From Rikenella microfusus DSM 15922 (lineage in GTDB: Bacteria > Bacteroidota > Bacteroidia > Bacteroidales > Rikenellaceae), in contig NZ_KE386488.1 of assembly GCF_000427365.1 (NCBI RefSeq), positions 1,273,782-1,337,781 on the forward strand: 64,000 nt of DNA. Direction: 5' to 3'. The stretch's first letter is position 1. Each line of letters opens with the position of its first letter. Shown here one piece after another: positions 1 through 8,007 of the stretch. The notes beneath the pieces are model-generated. The model ran no database searches. It was not told the DNA's origin and worked only from the letters and a program-made list of their open reading frames with translations. The position numbers and the translations under genes were made by a program.

Positions 1-1736
1 CGATAATAGACCGACGCGTAGACCCCCTTGATGGCCTTGCCCAGCATGCGGATCATCTGGTCTTCGTTGTCCGCGCGGGGCACCATGTAGGTGGAGTAGA
101 TGCCGGCGAAGGGCTGGAAATGCGAATCCTCCAGCTTGGAACTCGACCGCACGGCCAGCGGCCGCTTCACGTTGCGCAGGAATACGCGCAGGTCTTCGAC
201 CACTTTGTCGGGCAGCCGCGAACCGGTGAATTCCGACAGGATGTCTGCGTCGTCCATATCTTCGCTCTGGATATACTGCAAGCCGTTCTCGGCGATGAAC
301 CGGTCGAAATGGTCGGTGGCCAGCACCAGCGTCCGCGGGATGGTCACCCGCACGCCGTCCCATTTGTCGTAGAGTTTGTACTCTTCCAGCATGTTTCCGA
401 TGAAGGCCAGCCCGCGGGCTTTGCCTCCGAGCGACCCGGCGCCGCTGCGGGCGAAGCTGATGAACTGGTTGTAGGTCTCCGGCACGAATTCGGCCACCAC
501 GCCTTGTCCCATCTGGCGGCGGTAGCCTTTGATGGCGCCGAGAATGAATTCCCGCATCTCGTCGGGGCTGTCGAACGTGCTGTTGGTCACGGCCCTCAGC
601 ATGTGGGCCAGCGAAAAAATCCCCCGCGCGTAAAGCCATTTGGAGAGCATGTTCCGCGCGGTGTAGTAGGTCATGATGTCGGTCGGAATATGTTCGATCG
701 CCTCCTGCATCTGTCCCAGGTCGCGCACGCGGGCCACTTCCTGCCCGGTCAGGGGGTCGTAGAAGACGAAATCGCCGAATGCCAGACGGCGGTTGATGAA
801 GTCGGCGAGTTCGCGCAGCAGGTGTTTGGATTTTTTATGGATGAAGTCGGCGCCCATCTCGGCGGCGTCGCGCTGGTGGGCGATGTTGGTGGACTGGAGG
901 ACGATCGGCATGGTGGGACGGTCGCCGAGCACCTGGCGGCACAGTTCGAGGCCGGCGCAGGTGTCGATCTCGCCCGGTTCCTCTCCCCGGCGGAAGGAGA
1001 CGTCGGAGATGATCCCCAGCAGGTTGTCTTTGTAGAGTTCGTAGTACCGGATGGCTTCGTCGTAGGATCGGGCGAAGAGGATTTTGGGCCGTGCGCGTTT
1101 GCGCAGCATCCGCTGTTGTTCGTTGAGCGCTTCGCGCACGAATTCGTTGCTTTGCTGGATGATGATGCGGTAGAGGTCGGGCAGGTAGGCGGAGTAGAAA
1201 CGTACGTTGTCTTCGACCAGCAGGATGGCCTGCACGCCGATGCCGAGGATGTCTTCGCGGGCGTTCATCCGGTCTTCGAGCATTTTGATGATGGCGAGGA
1301 TCAGGTCGGCGTTGCCCTGCCAGCTGAACATGTAGTCGATGGCGGAGGTGTCGGCTTCCACGACGCGCCGGGCTACTTCGCGCGAAAAGGAACTCATCAG
1401 GATGAAGGGAATGCCGGGCCATTGTTCCCGCACTTTGCGGGAAAGGGTGAAAACGTCCATCTCGCCGATGTTGAACATGGTGATGATCAGGTCGAAACGT
1501 TCGCCGCTGCGTAACCGTTCGAGGGCTTCGAAGCCGGAACTGACGCGGGTGAAGGTGGGCGGGTTGGTCAGACTCAGGTCGCCGTACTCGCGCACGATCT
1601 GGGCTTCGATATGACCGTCTTCTTCAAGGGTGAACTGGTCGTAGGAACTGCATACGAGCAGTATCCGGGTGATGCGCTGCTGCATCAAATTATGAAAATC
1701 GATGTCCACAAAGAATTTCTCGCTGTACTTCCCCAT
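1..1736 (-). CDS. PEP synthase-like protein with receiver-like N-terminus (partial)
   Basis: The gene reads leftward and runs off the window; about 578 N-terminal residues are visible. I read it from the sequence: it begins MGKYSEKFFVDIDFHN at the ATG complementary to 1734-1736. Residues about 20-155 look like a response-regulator receiver fold (ILLVCSSYDQF, FDLIITMFNIGEMD, PFILMSSFS). A second similar stretch starts near VQAILLVEDNVRFYSAY. After a linker comes the pyruvate phosphate dikinase/PEP synthase ATP-binding region: SFARSGAGSLGGKARGLAFI and RPLAVRSSSKLEDS, the latter being the typical nucleotide-binding segment. Bacteroidetes homologues of this layout are usually annotated as phosphoenolpyruvate synthase. 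The missing C-terminus would have to hold the phosphohistidine and PEP-binding domains for that activity, so the reaction is unproven. An RF repeat starts 20 bases upstream of the start codon. Confidence 0.75.
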   Translation of the reverse strand, partial: MGKYSEKFFVDIDFHNLMQQRITRILLVCSSYDQFTLEEDGHIEAQIVREYGDLSLTNPPTFTRVSSGFEALERLRSGERFDLIITMFNIGEMDVFTLSRKVREQWPGIPFILMSSFSREVARRVVEADTSAIDYMFSWQGNADLILAIIKMLEDRMNAREDILGIGVQAILLVEDNVRFYSAYLPDLYRIIIQQSNEFVREALNEQQRMLRKRARPKILFARSYDEAIRYYELYKDNLLGIISDVSFRRGEEPGEIDTCAGLELCRQVLGDRPTMPIVLQSTNIAHQRDAAEMGADFIHKKSKHLLRELADFINRRLAFGDFVFYDPLTGQEVARVRDLGQMQEAIEHIPTDIMTYYTARNMLSKWLYARGIFSLAHMLRAVTNSTFDSPDEMREFILGAIKGYRRQMGQGVVAEFVPETYNQFISFARSGAGSLGGKARGLAFIGNMLEEYKLYDKWDGVRVTIPRTLVLATDHFDRFIAENGLQYIQSEDMDDADILSEFTGSRLPDKVVEDLRVFLRNVKRPLAVRSSSKLEDSHFQPFAGIYSTYMVPRADNEDQMIRMLGKAIKGVYASVYY

Positions 1737-1755
1737 TTTATCCCTATTTTTGCTC

Positions 1756-2084
1756 TTAACCGTTCGTTTATTTGTACATTGATGTTTGAGGCAACCGTTC
1801 TTTCTTTTCAAAGAAAGAACCAAAGAAACTTTCGAGCAGCTGTGTGCGCCTCAGGCTCCGCAGTCCTTTGGCATTGAAATTTTCTTTGTCTTGTAATCGC
1901 CGGGGCTATATCGCATGTTTATACTTAATTAGCCCCGGCGATTACAAGACAAAACAATCAAAGACAACAGGTACCCGGCAGGCTCAGGAGATGCGCCAGC
2001 ATCTCAAAAAGTTTTTCTGGTTCTCTTTGTTCACAAAGAGAACAGTACCCTCGAACCTGAAAGTACGGATAAACGAACGATTAA
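1756..2084. repeat. RF element, copy 1 (TIR-bounded, central hairpin)
   Basis: The ends are imperfect terminal inverted repeats: TTAACCGTTCGTTTATTTG at the left, and TTAATCGTTCGTTTATCCG when the right end is read in reverse complement. Each arm holds a small palindrome (CTTTCTTTTCAAAGAAAG left, CTCTTTGTTCACAAAGAG right). The centre is a perfect inverted repeat of about 24 bases per arm around 1886-1953 (core TAATCGCCGGGGCT / AGCCCCGGCGATTA). The outer arms match copy 2 (51294-51619) in inverted orientation, but the core is different. No open reading frame of note. Confidence 0.8.
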
Positions 2085-2103
2085 CAGTAAAAGTAAGGAA
2101 ATT

Positions 2104-3309
2104 ATGGGGAAATACCGGCTCAGGGAGGTAAAAACGGCAGCAGAAGCGAAAGAATTCATCCGGATGGCCGTCCGCATATACGACGGCGATCCCATGTGGG
2201 TGCAGCCCCTCGATCCCGACATAGAGAATATTTTCGACCCCCGGAAAAACCCCCTGTTCCAGGACGGAGAAGCCATCCGGTGGACCCTGCATGACGACAG
2301 CGGCCGGACCGTAGGCCGCATCGCCGCATTTTACAATCGGGAACTGAGCGCCAACGAACCCCAGCCCACCGGAGGATGCGGCTTTTTCGAATGCATCGAC
2401 GACCAATCGGCCGCCGACGCCCTGTTCGACGCCGCACGCGGCTGGCTCGCCGCACGCGGACTGGAAGCCATGGACGGATCGATCAACTTCGGTGACCGTA
2501 TGCAATGGTGGGGCGTGCTCGTCGAAGGTTTCACCCTGCCCCTGTACGGCATGAACTACAACCCGCCCTATTACGGCCGGCTGTTCGAAACCTACGGATT
2601 CCGGAACTACTTCAGCCAGCACACCTACCTGCGGAAAATGATCCTCCACGCCATGCCCGAAGCACTCTACCAGAAAGCCGAGCGGCTCTTCGCCAACCCC
2701 GACTATCGGTTCGAGCACGTGGACATGAGCGACAAAAAGAAAGTGGCCCGCGATCTGATGGCCGTTTACAACAGCGGGTGGGCCACCTTCTCCGGCGTCA
2801 AACCGATGGAATTCGAGCACGCCCTGCAAATGGTGAACACGCTGGCTCCCGTCGTCGATCCCGAAGTGCTCTACTTCGCCTTCCATAAAGAACAAGCCAT
2901 CGGCTTCTTCGTGATGATTCCCGATCTCAACCTGCTGATCCGGGACTTCCGCGGTCGTTTCGACCTGTGGCACAAACTGAAACTGTTGTGGCGGCTCAAA
3001 GTACGCAAACAGAGCGACCGGCTTTTCGGCCTCGTTTTCGGCGTGGCCGCCGAATTCCAGGGACGAGGCGTCGAAGCCGGCATGATCCGCCGTTTCGAAC
3101 AATACGTCGAGCGACATCCCGGACGCTACAACTCGCTGGAGATCGCCTGGATCGGCGACTTCAACCCCCTGATGATGCGCGTGGCGGAAAGCTACGTGCG
3201 GGCCGAAAAATACAAACGCCACGTCACTTACCGCTACCTGTTCGACCGCGACAAACCTTTCGAGCGGGCGCCGAAACTGGGACGGGCGAAAAAACCGACC
3301 GACGAATAA
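2104..3309 (+). CDS. GNAT-like N-acetyltransferase family protein
   Basis: A 401-residue cytoplasmic protein with no signal peptide or membrane segment. The C-terminal half contains an acyl-CoA-binding-like signature, GVAAEFQGRGVEAGMIRRF (around residue 320), followed by LEIAWIGDFNPLMMRVAES, which resembles the end of a GNAT fold. The N-terminal part (IRMAVRIYDGDPMWVQPLDPDI) is shared with long Bacteroidetes proteins of unknown substrate that are annotated as GNAT family. The substrate cannot be read from the sequence. The gene stands alone between repeat RF copy 1 (ending 20 bases before the ATG) and the cysteine-synthase-like gene. The long reading frame on the opposite strand is a codon-bias shadow. 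Confidence 0.75.
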   Translation: MGKYRLREVKTAAEAKEFIRMAVRIYDGDPMWVQPLDPDIENIFDPRKNPLFQDGEAIRWTLHDDSGRTVGRIAAFYNRELSANEPQPTGGCGFFECIDDQSAADALFDAARGWLAARGLEAMDGSINFGDRMQWWGVLVEGFTLPLYGMNYNPPYYGRLFETYGFRNYFSQHTYLRKMILHAMPEALYQKAERLFANPDYRFEHVDMSDKKKVARDLMAVYNSGWATFSGVKPMEFEHALQMVNTLAPVVDPEVLYFAFHKEQAIGFFVMIPDLNLLIRDFRGRFDLWHKLKLLWRLKVRKQSDRLFGLVFGVAAEFQGRGVEAGMIRRFEQYVERHPGRYNSLEIAWIGDFNPLMMRVAESYVRAEKYKRHVTYRYLFDRDKPFERAPKLGRAKKPTDE

Positions 3310-3557
3310 CCGCCATGGAAACGCCGAACCTCTATCGGGCCTTCCGGCCGAACGCATGCTGCTGTTGTCCCCGACGGGACACGGACAGACATGCGTATGC
3401 CTTGCCATGCACAAGGCGCCGGAGTGCAGCGACGTAAGCAGGCACGGCAGACCCTAAGAGATACATCCATGATCCGGCGCACTTTCCTTTGTTCAACCGA
3501 AGGAACGGGCGCCGGAACCGTTTCCCGGCCGCACCGTTCCGCCAACCTTTCAGACCT

Positions 3558-4592
3558 ATGAAACCTGTGAACGACGCCTTGGAACGGCTCGAACGGATCG
3601 CCCCGATGATCGGGAATACCCCTCTGCTCGCCATCCGGTACTCCTATCGGCACGGACCGGTACGCACCCTTTATGCCAAAGCCGAATATTACAACTACAC
3701 AGGCAGCATAAAAGACCGCATGGCCTTCCATATCCTGCGGGAAGCCTACCGCTGCGGACAACTGCGCGGCGGCGAACCGATCGCCGAAGCCACCAGCGGC
3801 AATACCGGCATCTCTTTCGCCGCCCTGGGGCGGCTGCTCGGCCATCCGGTCACGATCTGCATGCCTGACTGGATGAGCGAAGAGCGCGTACGGCTCCTGC
3901 GGAGCTTCGGGGCGCGGATCGAGCCGGTCAGCCGGGCCGAAGGCGGATTTCCGGGCAGCATCGCCCGGTGCGAAGCGATGGCCCGGGAAAACCGGGAGGT
4001 ATTCCTGCCCGACCAGTTCGGCAATCCGCTCAACAGCGAAGCTCATTACCGGACTACCGGCCCCGAAATCGCGCGGCAAATGGGCGACCGGGGGCTGCGC
4101 CCGGACGCTTTCGTCGCGGGCGTGGGAACCGGAGGAACGGTGATGGGGGTCGGAAGTTACCTGAAGACTCTGAACCGGACGATCGGGGTGCATCCGTTGG
4201 AACCGGCCTCGTCGCCGGTTCTTTCGACCGGGCACAAAACGGGAGCGCACCGCATACAGGGCATTTCGGACGACTTTATTCCCCCTATCGTGAATCTGGG
4301 CGCGGCGGACGGGATTGTCGCCGTGGAGGACGGCGACGCGATACGGATGGCGCAGATGCTGGCCCGGGAACTGGGGCTGGGCGTCGGCATCTCGTCGGGC
4401 GCCAATTTCCTCGGAACCGTCCGGGTACAGGAGACTTTCGGCTACGCCTGCCCCGTAACGGTGTTCCCGGACGATAACAAAAAATACCTGACGACAGACT
4501 ACGGCGGCGAAGAACCGGTACGGGAAAATTACCTGACCCCGGACATCGAACTGCTGGAGGTGGAGGCGACGGCCCGGCATCCTTCGTTTTAA
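3558..4592 (+). CDS. Cysteine synthase-like PLP enzyme
   Basis: A 344-residue fold-type II PLP enzyme of the cysteine synthase/cystathionine beta-synthase family. Visible motifs: IGNTPLL near the N-terminus, NYTGSIKDR with the likely PLP lysine at K52, EATSGNTGISFAALGRLLG (substrate loop and cofactor contact) and VAGVGTGGTVMGV, the phosphate-binding glycine loop. Expected role: beta-replacement of O-acetylserine by sulfide to give cysteine. The divergent C-terminus (about 40 residues after the FPDDNKKYL stretch) and the KDR instead of the usual VKDR leave room for another small-nucleophile lyase role. The frame is open upstream to 3489, but the ATG at 3558 places the start 15 residues before IGNTPLL, as in the family; the extra 23 residues are basic and unlike family members. 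Confidence 0.8.
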   Translation: MKPVNDALERLERIAPMIGNTPLLAIRYSYRHGPVRTLYAKAEYYNYTGSIKDRMAFHILREAYRCGQLRGGEPIAEATSGNTGISFAALGRLLGHPVTICMPDWMSEERVRLLRSFGARIEPVSRAEGGFPGSIARCEAMARENREVFLPDQFGNPLNSEAHYRTTGPEIARQMGDRGLRPDAFVAGVGTGGTVMGVGSYLKTLNRTIGVHPLEPASSPVLSTGHKTGAHRIQGISDDFIPPIVNLGAADGIVAVEDGDAIRMAQMLARELGLGVGISSGANFLGTVRVQETFGYACPVTVFPDDNKKYLTTDYGGEEPVRENYLTPDIELLEVEATARHPSF

Positions 4593-4965
4593 AGCCGGTT
4601 AAAAAGGTAACTTTTACCTAAAAGCGGAAATAATTTCCCCGTCCGGCCCTGCGGTGCCGGGCGGGTTTAATGTACTGGATATATCGGGGAGCTATATACG
4701 ACCTTACACAAGCCCCGTTTCGGCCCGGCGCCGAACGGCATGAGACGGTGCAAACCCGGGTAAAAGACCCGGAGGGTTCGGCGCGAACCGAAAAAACGAT
4801 GCGGTGTAAAATAGGATATAATTACCTGTCGGTGTATATTATCGGATACGTTTTTACGCTCCTTTCGGCTGTGGGTCCCCAGAAGCGGACTCCGTCGGAG
4901 CTTTTGCGAGGGTTTGCATCGCCTCAGGGGAGTCACTTTCCGTTTTTTGGCAACGTTGTATCGTA
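4593..4965. other. Intergenic region between convergent genes
   Basis: Non-coding. It holds an RA repeat (4691-4827) and otherwise no recognisable gene. The flanking genes converge here, so a bidirectional terminator would be expected, but I see no classic hairpin with a T-run. Confidence 0.6.
4691..4827. repeat. RA dispersed repeat
   Basis: Begins GCTATATACGACCTTACACA and ends TATAATTACC, the family termini. The interior is GC-rich and partly palindromic (CGGCCCGGCGCC, then TTCGGCGCGAACCGAA). Closest copies: 28099-28241, 35385-35489 and 48911-49032. Confidence 0.75.
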
Positions 4966-6144
4966 TTATGCTTTGTTTGTGCCTATCCAGGTCCATTTAT
5001 GCCAGAGATATTCCAGAGGTCCCTGTTTGTGATGCGAGAGCCACCACCGGCTGAACCCGACCTGCAACAGGAATGTGCAAAAACCGATCAGCAGGCTCGC
5101 CGTATATCCGCAATAAGGAGCCAGATACAAGCCGAACGGGAAATAGATGAACGCCCCGATGACAGACTGTGAGATATAGTTCGTAAGGCTCATTTTGCCG
5201 TAACTGCGCAGGGGGCCGACTGTCGCGCTGAATTTCCGGCTGCGGTACAGGAGCACGAAAGAAGAGACCAACACCAGCGTAAAAGCCAGTTTCTGCCACA
5301 TGTCGAAAACCGTTCCCACCGTTTGTTGTACGATGGCGCCGTTATCCATGACCAGCTCTTTCAGCGCGAACAAAGGAGCGAAAGCGACGGCCGCAACGAT
5401 CAGCGTTTTCATCCAAAAACGGTAATGGGTTTCGTCCGGAACGAAAAGCCGCTTCCGGCCGATATAGAATCCCAGCAGGAAAAGACCCGCCGTCTGGAAG
5501 CACCGCCCGGCATTGACGGCCCAGAAAAGGCTCGCCTTTTGTCCCAACCCGATATTGCACAGGATAAATTCCCGGAAATTCCCTCCTTGGGTATATTCCG
5601 CCACCTCCGCATACATTTCTCCCACTTTGAGATCGGGCAAGGTATGGGCGGGATTCACCGTATTGGCGATATAATGATACCACTCGACAGGTTGCAACAG
5701 AAAAACGACAGCAGCTATCAGAAGGGCTTTGTCGCTCCAGTTCCGGGTCAGGAACAGCACCAGCCCGACCGCTACGAACAGCAGCAAAACGTCTCCGGCG
5801 GGGAAAAAGGCGGCATTCAGCGTGGCGAAACCGGCCAGCAGCACCAGGCGCCACAAAAAGCGATAACCGAAATCCTTGCCCAGCTTTTTTTGATTGCTGG
5901 TCTGTATGTAAAACGTGAAGCCGAACAACAGGGCAAAAATAGCGTAGGCTTTGCCGGCGAAGAGAGCGAAGACGACGCCGAAAGTGCCCTGGTCGAGGAT
6001 GTGCAACCAGCCCGGCGGATCGGTCGGATAGACGGGAAAAATGAAGTGTTCCAGGTTGTGGACCAGAATGATGGCCATGACGGCGAAGCCCCGCAGGGCG
6101 TCCACGACCTCTATACGGGAGGTATTCAGGGCAGCTCGTTCCAT
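4966..6144 (-). CDS. DUF418-family integral membrane protein
   Basis: A 392-residue polytopic membrane protein. The N-terminus carries the RIEVVDALRGFAVMAIILVHN signature of DUF418/YeiB-like proteins. About ten hydrophobic helices follow. The C-terminal third (RSYGKMSLTNYISQSVIGAFIYFPFG ... GPLEYLWHKWTW) is the DUF418 domain itself. The biochemical role of the family is not established; members are thought to act in transport or modification at the inner membrane. It is 3 bases downstream of an acyltransferase-3 gene on the same strand, so the two are almost certainly one transcript and may work on the same envelope substrate. Confidence 0.85.
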   Translation of the reverse strand: MERAALNTSRIEVVDALRGFAVMAIILVHNLEHFIFPVYPTDPPGWLHILDQGTFGVVFALFAGKAYAIFALLFGFTFYIQTSNQKKLGKDFGYRFLWRLVLLAGFATLNAAFFPAGDVLLLFVAVGLVLFLTRNWSDKALLIAAVVFLLQPVEWYHYIANTVNPAHTLPDLKVGEMYAEVAEYTQGGNFREFILCNIGLGQKASLFWAVNAGRCFQTAGLFLLGFYIGRKRLFVPDETHYRFWMKTLIVAAVAFAPLFALKELVMDNGAIVQQTVGTVFDMWQKLAFTLVLVSSFVLLYRSRKFSATVGPLRSYGKMSLTNYISQSVIGAFIYFPFGLYLAPYCGYTASLLIGFCTFLLQVGFSRWWLSHHKQGPLEYLWHKWTWIGTNKA

Positions 6145-6147
6145 GAG

Positions 6148-7188
6148 TTATCGGTTTAACAGTGATTTGACACGTTTGTTCATCGGTTTCTCGAAATAAC
6201 GGTAAGACAGCAGACTCAGCCCTATGACGACGCAGAACAGAAGCGGGACGGCGATATACCATGCTATATGGCCCCCGGTTTCTTTTTGCCATTCGGCATA
6301 GGACAGCAGTATGAAAAGGTGGATCAGGTAAAAGCTGTAACTGATTTCTCCCCCTGCTACCAGCAGGCGGTTGGACAAGATACGGGAAAGCATGCCCTTC
6401 TGTAACGAGAAGCTGATCAGTACGGCCGCGACCGGCAGCCAGTAGAAACAGGAGTACCGATATACTTTCGGTATTTCGGCAGCGCCGAAGTAAAAGGCCA
6501 GGAACAATGCGACGGAGCCGATTTCCAGCAGGCTTCCCTGCAAACGGCCGATATTCCTGTCTTTCAGCCGTTCATACAGACGGAACAACAGCATGCCGAC
6601 GAGGAAATCGGGCAAACGGGTAACGGGATTGACATACCAGTATCCTTTGATATCGTTTTCCGGCGTGAAATACATACCGGCGACAATCAACGCCGCCGCG
6701 AGGCCGGAAACGCCCAGCAGCCGTCTCCAATCCCTGGCCAGCGGAACGAGGAAGGGGAAACAGATATAGAAAAGCTGTTCGCAGCACAGGCTCCACGAGG
6801 GACTGTTGAAAGAGAAGAAATAACCGGCTTCGGGGATGTAGGCGTTCGTCAGCGTCAGGGAGGTCAGAAAATGCCCGAACCAGTCCAGAACGCCCGACGC
6901 GACGACGTAGCCGCCCGATATCGCGGCGAGAAACAGCGTCAGCCAATGCAGGGGGTAGATCCGCGCTATGCGGGCCACCCAGAACGTGCGTTTGGTTATC
7001 TTCTTATCCTGGAGTCTCTTTTGATAGTTATAGGCTATGATGAAACCGCTCAATACGAAAAAGAAACTGACGCCGACGAACCCTTCTTTGAAAAAATGGG
7101 CGTCGAAGAAGCCGTCGATCACGTAACAATGCGCTCCGAATACCATTGTGGCGAATATGAAACGCAAGGATGTCAGCGTGTCGATCAT
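6148..7188 (-). CDS. Acyltransferase-3 family membrane protein
   Basis: A 346-residue multi-pass membrane protein of the acyltransferase 3 (OafA/NodX-like) family. Visible signatures are LTSLRFIFATMVFGAHCY near the N-terminus (with the conserved histidine), GVSFFFVLSGFIIAYNY and RIARIYPLHW, all at the expected spacing. Such enzymes move acetyl or other acyl groups from a cytoplasmic donor onto sugars of surface polysaccharides or other envelope acceptors; the acceptor here is unknown. It is the first gene of a two-gene unit with the DUF418 gene. A -7 box, TAAATTTG (7208-7215 on the minus strand), lies about 20 bases before the start codon. Confidence 0.88.
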   Translation of the reverse strand: MIDTLTSLRFIFATMVFGAHCYVIDGFFDAHFFKEGFVGVSFFFVLSGFIIAYNYQKRLQDKKITKRTFWVARIARIYPLHWLTLFLAAISGGYVVASGVLDWFGHFLTSLTLTNAYIPEAGYFFSFNSPSWSLCCEQLFYICFPFLVPLARDWRRLLGVSGLAAALIVAGMYFTPENDIKGYWYVNPVTRLPDFLVGMLLFRLYERLKDRNIGRLQGSLLEIGSVALFLAFYFGAAEIPKVYRYSCFYWLPVAAVLISFSLQKGMLSRILSNRLLVAGGEISYSFYLIHLFILLSYAEWQKETGGHIAWYIAVPLLFCVVIGLSLLSYRYFEKPMNKRVKSLLNR

Positions 7189-7264
7189 AGTTCGTTTTTA
7201 CGATATACAAATTTAAAAATTTTGACATACTGGGTATGCCGAACATGTTCGACGGTAATTTTCC

Positions 7265-7385
7265 TCTATCGGCTGCGCGACGCTGCCTGAATCGAGCATG
7301 GCAATTCCGGGCGAAAACTCCGGAGGGTCCGACACGAGCCGAAAAAACGCCGGTGAAAATTGTTGGTGTATTTATAATCGGGTAA
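7265..7385 (-). repeat. RB dispersed repeat (partial)
   Basis: Read in reverse complement it matches the first half of the copy at 28551-28790: CCCGATTATA ending, then AATTTTCACCGGCGTTTTTT, TCGGCTCGTG and GGACCCTCCGG in the same order. The second half is missing. Confidence 0.65.
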
Positions 7386-7419
7386 CGGCAATATCCCTTT
7401 TAAGTTTGGACTTTCATAG

Positions 7420-7540
7420 GGTTGCCGGCTTTCGGTGTCCCGGCGCACGTCCTCCTGCATGTCCTGCCGGATCGTTCGCGACCGGGACAGCCTTCCGGAA
7501 AACCGGAACAAGCCTAAGAGGGGATACTTCCGAATATGCA
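7420..7540 (-). repeat. RE dispersed repeat
   Basis: Its reverse complement contains GGAAGTATCC, TTGTTCCGG, CTGTCCCGGTCGCG and GACGTGCGCCGGGACA in the same order as in 28404-28530. Only these two copies were found. Confidence 0.65.
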
Positions 7541-7636
7541 TTGGAAGGATCCCTTTTTATGTCGTTGCAAAAAGGACGTGCTCTTCAGGCTACCCCGAAG
7601 AGCGCCGGTTCATCTGCTAACGCGGATATTTATTCT

Positions 7637-7760
7637 TAGCCGTACGGTTATCCGGCTGCCCGCGGATATGGTTTTCCACACTCGGAGCCAGCGAGGGCAA
7701 GACCGAAAGTTCTCCGTCGGGGGTGGCTCCGGGCTGACCGCCGATGCAAAGTCTTGAATT
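7637..7760. repeat. RC dispersed repeat
   Basis: Starts at a CCGTACGGTT palindrome and contains CTCGGAGCCAGCGAGG and GGGGGTGGCTCCGGG, the family core (seen in the other orientation at 24293-24431 and 52392-52480). It ends in AT-rich sequence. Confidence 0.65.
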
Positions 7761-7763
7761 AAA

Positions 7764-7960
7764 ATCGGACTGAATTATCCTTTTTCGTGTCGTTGCGAGA
7801 AATATGTGCTCTTCGAGGTATTCCGAAGCATGTCGGCCCGCAGCGGCCCCGGCGCGGAGACCCACGTGAGCCGGGACGGAATCACTCTTTCCCCGCAGGC
7901 CGCGGCCCGCAACACGAACATGTAGATACAAAAGGGGATAATCCCGAAATCGTATATACT
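7764..7960. repeat. RD dispersed repeat
   Basis: Bounded by inverted ends (AATTATCCTTTTTCGTG at the left, AAAAGGGGATAATCCC at the right). The interior (ATTCCGAAGCATGTCGGCCC, CCCCGCAGGCCGCGGCCCG) matches 55872-56052 in the same order. Confidence 0.7.
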
Positions 7961-8007
7961 TATCCAATCGAATACACAGACCGGTCTGAATAAGATAATC
8001 CCTCGGC

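Larger units (their letters stand above)
7189..8007. other. Repeat-filled intergenic region
   Basis: About 820 bases with no convincing gene. It is a row of four repeat units of different families: RB (7265-7385), RE (7420-7540), RC (7637-7760) and RD (7764-7960). Short open frames here have no family resemblance and follow the repeats. Confidence 0.7.

Noticed and set aside
1886..1953. RF core hairpin as a retron msr-msd
   Set aside because: A variable long hairpin fits loosely, but no reverse transcriptase gene is in the window and the outer arms look like transposon ends.
1756..2084. RF element as an insertion sequence
   Set aside because: It has terminal inverted repeats but no transposase-sized reading frame, so at most a non-autonomous element.
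1984..3414. 476-codon open frame on the minus strand
   Set aside because: It lies opposite the GNAT gene; high GC and biased third positions keep the antisense frame open. No family resemblance, no promoter.
3234..4580. 448-codon minus-strand frame opposite the cysteine-synthase-like gene
   Set aside because: Shadow of a recognised PLP enzyme; the translation is low-complexity Arg/Pro/Gly.
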